Shown: in pieces, positions 50,114-56,257 of the stretch
Layout: each line of letters begins with the position of its first letter
Numbering within the stretch: the first letter of the stretch is position 1
From: DASQEH01 sp038239485
GTDB taxonomy: Bacteria > Actinomycetota > Actinomycetes > Propionibacteriales > Nocardioidaceae
Assembly: GCA_038239485.1 (NCBI GenBank)
Contig: JBBSET010000018.1
Span: 1 to 56,257 of the forward strand
DNA length: 56,257 nt
Reading direction: 5' to 3'
Notes under the pieces: model-generated
Database searches by the model: none
What the model was told of the DNA's origin: nothing
The model's input: only the letters and a program-made list of their open reading frames with translations
Translations under genes and position numbers: made by a program

Positions 50114-52417
50114 TCAGCTCTGGGCGATCGTGTAGGCGGCACGGATGGTCTGTCGCAACGTGCCGCCTGCGGCGTCACGGGCAGTGATTCGGAGGGCGAC
50201 CGGTAGTCCAGCCGATGCGGGTTCAGCGACGAGCTGAGCGCGGTAGCGGCCGTCGGACTGCTGCACGATTGGTGCCCGACGCCACATTGCGCCGTCGGTG
50301 CTTGTCGCAACCACGAGTCGCGTGATGGGTATCGCCGCCGCCCCGGGAGCGTGGCTGACAGTCACGCCCAGTGGGTGCCTACCCCATGGGAGCTCACCGT
50401 TGAGGTCGACAGGCAGCGGTGCGCGTACCTCCAGCAGCGGCAGGGCCGCACATCCGGCCTCGGGTTGAGGATCGGTTGGAGTGCAGGTCCAGTTGGCTGG
50501 GATGGCCCTGCCTTGCCGAGCGGAGGATCGGAAGGTGAGGTCGGTGCGAGTACGGGTGGACAGGAGCGCCCCGGTTGCCCCCCGGTCCAGCTGAAACAGC
50601 AGCCGATAGGTCGCCTTGCGCGCCGAAGCCGGTACCAAGGCCACGGCGATGTTGTTTTCGTCGGCGAGGAGGCGACCGTCCCGGTAGATGCGGAGGCGTG
50701 CGGTCCGTGCGCCGTGGGGTGGCTCGTCAGGGGAACCAGCATGGCTGGGAGTGCTGTCGGTGACGGCAGCGATCTGAAGCGACAGCTGGTTGTGGGCTCG
50801 GCATGCCGGGCATAGGTAGTCCCGGTCGGCTGGCGTCGGTCCGGCGAACCCAGGCATCAGCGCCGGTCGTAGCCAGTCGGCCCGAGAGTGCGAGCCGGCA
50901 GGGTAGCGGCGCAGACCGTCAGCGATCGCCGGACTCGAAGTGGTCGCGTCGCCCAACAGGACGGCGCTCCAGCGAACGCCCGGTGGGCTCACGACATACT
51001 CGGTGCGTACCTGGGGAGCCGTGAGCGGAGCCGGGAACAACTGGTAGCCGCCCTGATACTGGAGCACTGGACCGCGGGCGAACAGCGAGATGCGGGGTTG
51101 GCCATCGGCGTAGTAGCGGGCGTGCACGGTGGCGATCTGATCGTTCCTTACGACGCGTGCCTGGTCAGACGCGATATCCGGGTCGTCGAAGACGAGGTCG
51201 TAGGTGTAGGGGAGCCCGTGCGCGGGCGAACCTTGAAGAGTCCATTCGGTCACCCAGTGCTGTAGTCCCACTCGTGCTGGTGGCGCAGGCGAGACGAGAA
51301 CCAACGTGTGTGGGTCCTCGTAACCGTTCAGGGCACTCAGCCCGGTCGCGCCGTGTTGGTCGAGCCGAGCCCAGCTGAGCAGCAACAGGTCTCGACCGGC
51401 GGGTCGTGGGGTGTGCACGCTGGGGCGACTGGTAGCGGTCCGGGCGTCGAGGACCAAGGTCTGCCCGGCTCGACGAACCCGATAGTCGGTGGCGGCGACG
51501 GTCCTCGACGTCAGATGAGCCTGCGTGTGCGGGTCGAATTCGTCAACGGTCGCCAAGGCGCTGTAGTTGCCGAGGGGGACGCTGACTTTCGCCAGTCCGT
51601 CGACGACCGGCGGGAACGCGACGTACCGGCGGGCGTCATCGGTGTTCATCAAGGCGACCGATGTGAAGGGAACTGGTCGGCCTTGGCCATCCAGTACCCG
51701 CAGCGACAACGTTACCTGCGCAAACGCCGGTCTTACCGTCTCCGGACCGGCTGCGGTCGCTGCGCCGACGGGGGCAATCGCTGCGATTGCGGCGAACAGG
51801 GCGCTATGGCTGGGCCAGCCATGGTGCGCGTCAAACCTCCATTGAGCATCCAGCGCGCGACGGAAGGTGTCTGCCCCTGCCGTCGTGAAATATCCGGTCT
51901 CCGTCGACGAGGACCTGCCGGTGATCGTGACACCGGGCAGATCGGCGCGGATGCCGTGTTCGAGAGTGATTCGCACTCCCATCGGCTGGTCCACCGCGGA
52001 GGACGCCGCAAGCCGAGTGACGTCGAATAGCCCGGGGTCCAGATAGCGGCCCAGATACGGCCGGGCGGCAGCAGGAATCACATACGTCGACGTCCCCAAC
52101 CGCAGCGTCTGGAACTCGCCAGCGATCCCGCGGCGCTGAGCCGGCCTGACGACCACGCCAGCCGTCGCCACCTGCACCATGTCGCCCGTCACCAGCCGAA
52201 CCTCGCTGGTGCCGCCCGATCCGACACGTTCGGTCGGCCTGGCGGCGGCCAGGGGAACAAAGGACTGAGGGCCGACGGTGGCAACCGCGGCGAAGAGCAG
52301 GACCGCGACAGCGCCGGCTTTCGCGGCGGCAGACGCTCGCAAGACCCGGGCGATACCAACGTGCTCGGCTGGGCTGCCCATGCCGCGCGAAGCGGGAGAT
52401 CTGTGTCTCATGGCCAC
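50114..52417 (-). CDS. Secreted protein with S8-protease-like pro-region but no catalytic domain
   Basis: A 767-residue exported protein. A signal/anchor helix (AAAKAGAVAVLLFAAVATVG, about residues 29-48) is followed by a region strongly like the pro-domain of large actinobacterial S8 subtilases (SEVRLVTGDMVQVATAG, STYVIPAAARPYLGRYLDPG, LFDVT). Directly after it, around residue 230, comes the beta-sandwich-like accessory region that normally follows the S8 catalytic domain (VTLSLRVLDGQGRPVPFTSV). The D-H-S catalytic segments are absent. CPACRAHNQ and CTPTDPQPEAGC give paired cysteines. Placed five bases before the S53 protease gene, it may act as its trans-acting pro-region, chaperone or inhibitor (inference). 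Confidence 0.75.
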   Translation of the reverse strand: MAMRHRSPASRGMGSPAEHVGIARVLRASAAAKAGAVAVLLFAAVATVGPQSFVPLAAARPTERVGSGGTSEVRLVTGDMVQVATAGVVVRPAQRRGIAGEFQTLRLGTSTYVIPAAARPYLGRYLDPGLFDVTRLAASSAVDQPMGVRITLEHGIRADLPGVTITGRSSSTETGYFTTAGADTFRRALDAQWRFDAHHGWPSHSALFAAIAAIAPVGAATAAGPETVRPAFAQVTLSLRVLDGQGRPVPFTSVALMNTDDARRYVAFPPVVDGLAKVSVPLGNYSALATVDEFDPHTQAHLTSRTVAATDYRVRRAGQTLVLDARTATSRPSVHTPRPAGRDLLLLSWARLDQHGATGLSALNGYEDPHTLVLVSPAPPARVGLQHWVTEWTLQGSPAHGLPYTYDLVFDDPDIASDQARVVRNDQIATVHARYYADGQPRISLFARGPVLQYQGGYQLFPAPLTAPQVRTEYVVSPPGVRWSAVLLGDATTSSPAIADGLRRYPAGSHSRADWLRPALMPGFAGPTPADRDYLCPACRAHNQLSLQIAAVTDSTPSHAGSPDEPPHGARTARLRIYRDGRLLADENNIAVALVPASARKATYRLLFQLDRGATGALLSTRTRTDLTFRSSARQGRAIPANWTCTPTDPQPEAGCAALPLLEVRAPLPVDLNGELPWGRHPLGVTVSHAPGAAAIPITRLVVATSTDGAMWRRAPIVQQSDGRYRAQLVAEPASAGLPVALRITARDAAGGTLRQTIRAAYTIAQS

Positions 52418-52676
52418 AAACTAGGCAAGTACCGCCGTCGGGCGCCTCCACCTGAGGTCCCGACCTGCTGTACCAGGGGTGGAGATCACCCTCTTGCCGT
52501 TTGGTCGGGTCGTGTTGTCGGGGCCAGCTATCCGCCAGTCGCTGTACGTGCCGCGGGTCTCGGGCTTGCGACGATCGACACTTTCCCGGCCGACAAGTCC
52601 ACCGCCAACCTGCGGCCGATTGACCGCGTCATTCCCTACTTCGCAACGTCCACCCGAACAGCCTCATCGTGAGACT

Positions 52677-53030
52677 TCATCTCCTCAGTGGCGAGCCGAA
52701 TCGCAGTCGGTTGCCATCCGGATCAACGTGTGACCCCTCGCACTTGCCGTAGTCAAAGTCCTCGGGTCCATCCACGTCGATGCCTGTTGCTCGCCATTCG
52801 TCGGCGAGACGCTGCGCGTCGTCGACGTGGATGTACAGGACCGACGGCGTATGCGCCGCCGGATCGTCGGCGAACATGAGATGGATGGTGAGACTGTCAC
52901 GGTGCGCGAAGGCATAGCTGTCGTCGTGATGCGATGTCGTGAAGCCGAGGCGCTCGTAGTGAACAGTGGCCCGCTCGATGTCGATGACGCTGAAGCAAGG
53001 CTCAAAGCCCAGCACCTTCACCCCTGACAT
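52677..53030 (-). CDS. VOC/bleomycin-resistance-like protein
   Basis: A 117-residue glyoxalase-fold protein: VLGFEPCFSVIDIERATVHY with LGFTTSHHDD, then SLTIHLMFADDPAAHTPS and SHVDPDGNRLRFGS as the closing strand with a likely metal-binding position. Function unknown; typical for drug-binding or lyase relatives. The start ATG at 53030 overlaps the small zinc-finger gene by 13 bases in another frame; GTGs inside the next few codons are possible starts too. Confidence 0.82.
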   Translation of the reverse strand: MSGVKVLGFEPCFSVIDIERATVHYERLGFTTSHHDDSYAFAHRDSLTIHLMFADDPAAHTPSVLYIHVDDAQRLADEWRATGIDVDGPEDFDYGKCEGSHVDPDGNRLRFGSPLRR

Positions 53031-53194
53031 CGCGCGCCCGCCGTATTTGCTCGCCGGAACGCCCAGAACGCGCAGCGTCGACAGATGAACGTGTTGGGAG
53101 TGTTCAGTAGTTCCGAAAGGCGCCGGCCGGTCTCCCCGCAACAACCACAGCGGATCGGCGCAGCATCGCCTTGTTGCTGAATGCTGTCGCTCAC
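53018..53194 (-). CDS. Orphan ClpX-type zinc-finger mini-protein
   Basis: A 58-residue frame from a GTG encoding a C4 zinc-binding module: Cys16/Cys19 in IRCGCCGETGRRLSELL and Cys38/Cys41 in NTPNTFICRRCAFW. The spacing (CxxC-x18-CxxC) and the LSELL..T.FICRRC pattern match the zf-C4_ClpX domain of the ClpX N-terminus, but there is no ATPase domain after it. It ends inside the start of the VOC gene. No Shine-Dalgarno is seen. Possible role: dimerising or substrate-binding adaptor (inference). Confidence 0.65.
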   Translation of the reverse strand: MSDSIQQQGDAAPIRCGCCGETGRRLSELLNTPNTFICRRCAFWAFRRANTAGARCQG

Positions 53195-53468
53195 AGGTTG
53201 ATCGTAAACCCGAGCAACAGGTGGGCAGTCCAGCCCGGCACAGTCGACGAACTGCGGTCATCCCGAGACAGGTTCCAGGAGGTCGGACACATCAAGCTCG
53301 TGATCTCATGGCTGGCGCGAGGTCGGGAGGCACGTCGCAGGCATGCGCCATGGCGCACCGGTAGCCGCACATAACCGCGATCCGCGCCTGACGTGACCGC
53401 GTGACACCACCGCGTTTCGACCAGTGGAATCTCATGGGCGACCCACGTGGCCGCGCCCGCCGAGTCGC

Positions 53469-54308
53469 TCAGGCGTTCGCGACGAGGCGATCCATGGCGG
53501 CGAGCAGGCAGCCTGGCGACTCGTGCCAGACGAAGTGTCCCGCTCGTGGCTCGCTGTGCGACCAAGCGCCCGGGATGCGCTCGGCACTGTGGATTCCTGC
53601 GCTCGGTGGCATCGGGCTCAGCTCGCCAACCAGAACGCCGACCGGGACTCTGATCGTCGGCAGCGACGACTCCAGCTCAGGCAGGCGGGCCATCAGGTCC
53701 GCCCACAGTCCCTGGCTGGCCGGCTGGGAGAACGCCACGTGCGGCATCGGCGGAGCAGCGCGAGGATCGGCGAAGTACGACCCCCAGAACAAGGAGAACG
53801 CCTCCTGTGCCTCCTCGGGCGTCGACTCGCCAACGGTGTCCTTCTCATCCAGCGCCCGGGCACGGTCACGGGAGGCCTCGGGCACTCGCGCGAGCATCTC
53901 GGCCCCGAACGCCTCTCCCCCGCCGTCACCGATAGCGCCGAGCGGGTCGACCGACAACACACCGGCGATCCGCTCAGGGATACCGACCGCGGCATGGAAC
54001 ACCAGGTGGCCTCCCCATGAGTGGCCCATCAGATAGGCGGTGTCCCACCCAAGGCCGTCGAGCACGGCAGCGATGTCGGCCACGGCCTCGGCGACCGTGA
54101 ACTCGCCCTGCTCCGTAGACGGAGCGAGGCCCCGCTGCTGGTAGGTCACAACCTGGTACCGGGCAGCGAGCTCCGCCACAGCATCGTCGAGATAGTCGAA
54201 GGCCATTCCCGGACCGCCGTGAATCGCCAGCACTCGCGGACCGGCGCCAGTGACCCACCCCGAGAGCTCACCGGATCCCGTGCCGACCGTGAAGCGACTT
54301 CGTTCCAT
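53469..54308 (-). CDS. Alpha/beta hydrolase (proline iminopeptidase-like)
   Basis: A 279-residue alpha/beta hydrolase. HGGPG at about residue 30 is the oxyanion motif, the nucleophile Ser is in LMGHSWGGHLVFH, the acid lies near LVGELSPMPP, and the catalytic His in PRAGHFVWHESP. HGGPG and YQQRGLAPS fit the peptidase-S33/proline-iminopeptidase-like subgroup; the substrate is not known. The ATG at 54308 sits at the family start. Confidence 0.9.
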   Translation of the reverse strand: MERSRFTVGTGSGELSGWVTGAGPRVLAIHGGPGMAFDYLDDAVAELAARYQVVTYQQRGLAPSTEQGEFTVAEAVADIAAVLDGLGWDTAYLMGHSWGGHLVFHAAVGIPERIAGVLSVDPLGAIGDGGGEAFGAEMLARVPEASRDRARALDEKDTVGESTPEEAQEAFSLFWGSYFADPRAAPPMPHVAFSQPASQGLWADLMARLPELESSLPTIRVPVGVLVGELSPMPPSAGIHSAERIPGAWSHSEPRAGHFVWHESPGCLLAAMDRLVANA

Positions 54309-54836
54309 GGCTTCAGCGTAAGACCCTTCCGAGGCACGATAGGCGAAAGTTCTTGCGGACTCGGCGGACTGAGGCGCCCGCACCCCTTCCGACCTGCGCA
54401 AACGCGCCGATTCACACCTTTGAAGAGGACCGAAAATGGGTCAATGGGGGGTCGTTGTCACCGCTGGTATTCGCTAGAATAGGCGGTCTGACCTGGGCGA
54501 ACGTCGATCTTGTCTCGTTAGGCCATTTGCCGGCCGACACTGGCCTGCGCGGAGCTTTTTGCGGACTGTTGGGCACTGTTGGGCGCCGAAATCGTCGAAC
54601 CTCACGGGGTAACACGGGGTGCCGCGGCAGCGCCGAAGGGCTCGCGAGCCACCAACCGCATGTTTCAGGGTCGCCTGCCGAAAAGCGCCCCGTATACAGC
54701 ACTCACAAGGCTCGGTACGGAAAGAGCGCAGAGTCACCCACCTGAGATCTCGGTCGTTGGGATCGAGAAGCGCGACCTCGGCTTCGCCGTGCTGGGTCGG
54801 TCGAGGGCGTTCGTGACGCTGAGTTGGAGGGGAGGG
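54309..54836. other. Gene-free stretch of about 530 bases
   Basis: No supported gene. Base composition is visibly lower in GC than the flanks (for example the TATTCGCTAGAATAGG stretch around 54466-54484). A ten-base direct duplication ACTGTTGGGC occurs at about 54565-54587. On the plus strand, VVGIEKRDLGFAVLGRSRAF at about 54753-54812 is coding-like but has no start of its own and may be a relic. It looks like accessory DNA with remnants. Confidence 0.4.
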
Positions 54837-55403
54837 TCATGCGAGCCTCGTTCGTTCCAAACCGGCGACATCAACTGCCCCGGCGACCAGCACGTGCCGG
54901 ACGAACACGAAACCGAGTGCCAGGTGGCCGGCGTCTCGCTGTTCGACGAGATAGTCCAGATGCATCGGGGGAACTTCGGTGAGCTCTTCGTAGTTGGCCG
55001 GGTCGAACGGTGTGAAGTCGGAGTGCGGCGGCACCTCGGGTACGTCCCTCAGGTCGGGTCGACTGTTTCGCCAGTGGGAGCTGCTGTCGTAGACCACGGC
55101 CGGCTGCCGGGCGATCCGCTCGAGTGGAATGCGCAGGACGCTCCGTTTGAGGAGGCTCGAGAACGGCACACCGAGTCGCCTTCGCGCCTCGACGAGCCGG
55201 GCCGGGTCGAGCGCAGCCAGGTTGACCGTGTCGCCCCAGGTAACACCCAGATGGGGGACCGCGAACCGGATCACTGACTCACGCCCGGTCCACTTGCGCA
55301 TCTCACGGTCGTGGATGTCAGGGAATCGGGTCGCGAGCAGGTTGAGGGGTAACAACTCGTCGCCTCGGAAGTCGTCGGCGCACAAGTGGTAGACGTACGG
55401 CAT
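54837..55403 (-). CDS. Hypothetical protein of unknown family
   Basis: A 188-residue soluble protein starting MPYVYHLCADDFRGDELLPL, containing IHDREMRKWTGRESVIRF, VTWGDTVNLAALDPARLVEA and MHLDYLVEQRDAGHLALGF. The opening VYHL pattern and the conserved polar residues remind one of small ADP-ribosyltransferase-like or HYD1-like effectors, but this is weak and I do not assign a function. The ATG at 55403 fits; a longer frame adds seven unrelated codons. The gene lies next to a broken winged-helix regulator that may once have been its partner. Confidence 0.6.
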   Translation of the reverse strand: MPYVYHLCADDFRGDELLPLNLLATRFPDIHDREMRKWTGRESVIRFAVPHLGVTWGDTVNLAALDPARLVEARRRLGVPFSSLLKRSVLRIPLERIARQPAVVYDSSSHWRNSRPDLRDVPEVPPHSDFTPFDPANYEELTEVPPMHLDYLVEQRDAGHLALGFVFVRHVLVAGAVDVAGLERTRLA

Positions 55404-55739
55404 GGTCCAAATCATGGACCACACAGCCGCCGACTCCGTCGTTGAGGGCTCAGTAGTTGCCTACGGATCCGCGGCCAGCCGAAGCGTCCTCTCCTGCCGA
55501 TCCGGGTTCCTCGATGCCGATGTGAGTGCGGCTCGCCGAAGGCTTGTGCGGCCCCGTCGAATCGGGTGCCCTCGTTCGTGGTGAAGGTGGGAAGGTTGCC
55601 GCCGTGGCCTGCCAAGGAGGAGACCTGACGGAGTACCTCGTTGCCCTCAACCACGAGTGGGTGCAGGAACACGGATGAGGAGCTGCCCGGGGAGTCCGGG
55701 GGGTATCCGTCGGACTTCCTCGACCTGGCGATCGTCGAT

Positions 55740-56000
55740 GAGCGCCCACGAGCGGGCTGTCTAGGTTGCAGCGGATGAGGCGCGCGCGGCCCACCCGACG
55801 TTCGACCAGGATGCCCGCGTCGATGAGTCGGGCCACCTCTCGGTCGGCGGTCGGCTAGGCCAGGTCGGCGCGCTCGCTGACGTCGGTGAGACTGAGCGCG
55901 TCGCTGGCGACCAGGAGGCCGAGAGCAGGCGCGCCCAGCCGTGCGATCGGAAGATCGGGGCCAGCAGGGGCGAGTGATAGTCAAGGCCCAGTCCGCCCAA
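55740..56000 (-). pseudogene. Winged-helix transcriptional regulator, disrupted
   Basis: Minus-strand reading frames encode LDYHSPLLAPIFRSHGWARL (upstream helix), then in a shifted frame LVASDALSLTDVSERADLA, a TAG stop at 55855-55857 and PTADREVARLIDAGILVERR, VGRARLIRCNLDSPLVG. Together these form the first part of a winged-helix regulator of the type whose recognition helix reads QPTAHREVARL; the stop is probably a C-to-T change of a Gln CAG codon. A frameshift near 55940-55955 separates the first helix, and the reading frame also breaks after LVGA. The gene should not make a functional protein. Confidence 0.6.
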
Positions 56001-56116
56001 GCCGCGAGGTCATTTCGTCTTTGTCTGGGGCGTCGCGTCGCTGACGGCTGCATTTGGCTGCTGCGCACGCTTGCCGAAGTACGCGAGCCTTACCCGCGCG
56101 GGTCGACCCCCAAAGC

Positions 56117-56257
56117 TGTCCGTGGCCATGAAAAAGTCCCCACTGGTGGCCAGGTCGGGGTCCCCGGTTTTGGCCATCTGAAAGTCCCCACTCTTCGTTC
56201 GTCGTGTCGCATGGGTTGGGAGGCCCTGCGTGGTGACGGTGGCGGTGCCAACCAGCC
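56117..56257 (+). mobile_element. Terminal region of an IS21-family-like insertion sequence
   Basis: Three related 22-base repeats start at 56123, 56147 and 56171, exactly 24 bases apart, of the form TGGCCA-N-AAAGTCCCCACT (the middle one TGGCCAGGTCGGGGTCCCCGGT). TGT at 56117 just before the first copy could be the element's end. Multiple subterminal repeats of this TGGCCA/TCCCCAC type are characteristic of IS21-family ends in actinobacteria. The window stops before any transposase domain; an open frame starting with ATG at 56211 may be istA, but only 15 codons are visible. Confidence 0.65.
56123..56192 (+). repeat. Three 22-bp repeats at 24-bp period
   Basis: Units at 56123-56144, 56147-56168 and 56171-56192. 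Units 1 and 3 agree in TGGCCAT and AAAGTCCCCACT; unit 2 keeps TGGCCA and GTCCCC. The near two-turn spacing would place bound transposase subunits on one face of the helix. Confidence 0.85.

Noticed and set aside
52418..52676. Plus-strand frame ending in STANLRPIDRVIPYFATSTR
   Set aside because: No start codon with a Shine-Dalgarno, no recognised domain, and it overlaps neighbouring gene ends.

Overview
The window is high-GC actinobacterial DNA. GTG starts are frequent, genes are tightly packed with 4-bp ATGA overlaps, and the markers are mycothiol (MshB), the actinobacterial-type DapD, a 7Fe ferredoxin, the ECF factor SigE with its zinc-binding anti-sigma factor, and the DUF3117 mini-protein. 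From about 4.6 to 28.6 kb the gene set closely follows, in compressed form, the Mycobacterium tuberculosis Rv1170 (mshB) to Rv1229c (mrp) neighbourhood: mshB, fdx, dapC, dapD, dapE, LOG protein, folP2, tagI, DUF3117, O-methyltransferase, sigE, anti-sigma, htrA, tatB, mrp. The gene style suggests a non-mycobacterial actinomycete, perhaps Propionibacteriales/Nocardioidaceae-like; that placement is inference only.

Layout. 0-4.6 kb: Nudix hydrolase, histidine phosphatase, general-stress protein, EamA exporter, conserved hypothetical and PhzF-like protein. 4.6-12.3 kb: envelope-stress and assembly block (soluble MgtE-like/CBS protein, DUF1003, Mrp, TatB, HtrA, a fused anti-sigma/RseB-like protein, SigE, O-methyltransferase). 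12.3-17.6 kb: leucyl aminopeptidase, DUF3117, PaaX, enoyl-CoA hydratase, a decayed L,D-transpeptidase gene, TagI and a DivIVA-like protein. 17.6-25.6 kb: folP2-like gene, LOG protein, lysine/diaminopimelate genes dapE, dapD and dapC, a secreted cell-wall-type protein, ferredoxin and an acetyltransferase. 25.6-28.6 kb: mshB, small membrane protein, VanW protein. 28.7-36.1 kb: an ECF42-type sigma factor with its YCII/DGPF partner and a matching promoter, a probable AraC-VOC-UvrA-like operon, LtrA and a Nudix-kinase fusion. 36.3-40.1 kb: a complete succinate dehydrogenase/fumarate reductase operon plus pterin dehydratase.

From 40 kb rightwards the DNA becomes accessory: a sigma-factor remnant beside an intact anti-sigma-like gene, two acetyltransferases, DUF427, a KstD-like flavoprotein, small orphan genes, a BLUF blue-light sensor, an S53 protease paired with a large secreted protein that looks like an S8 protease without its catalytic domain, a ClpX-type zinc-finger mini-protein, a broken winged-helix regulator, and at the right edge a set of 24-bp-spaced terminal repeats typical of an IS21-family end.

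I saw no rRNA, tRNA or CRISPR array. The strongest leads for something little described are the S53/S8-like secreted pair (48.9-52.4 kb), the ECF42 module with its visible promoter (28.7-30.4 kb), the Nudix-APH fusion (34.9-36.1 kb) and the cluster of decaying or orphan regulatory genes near the right end.
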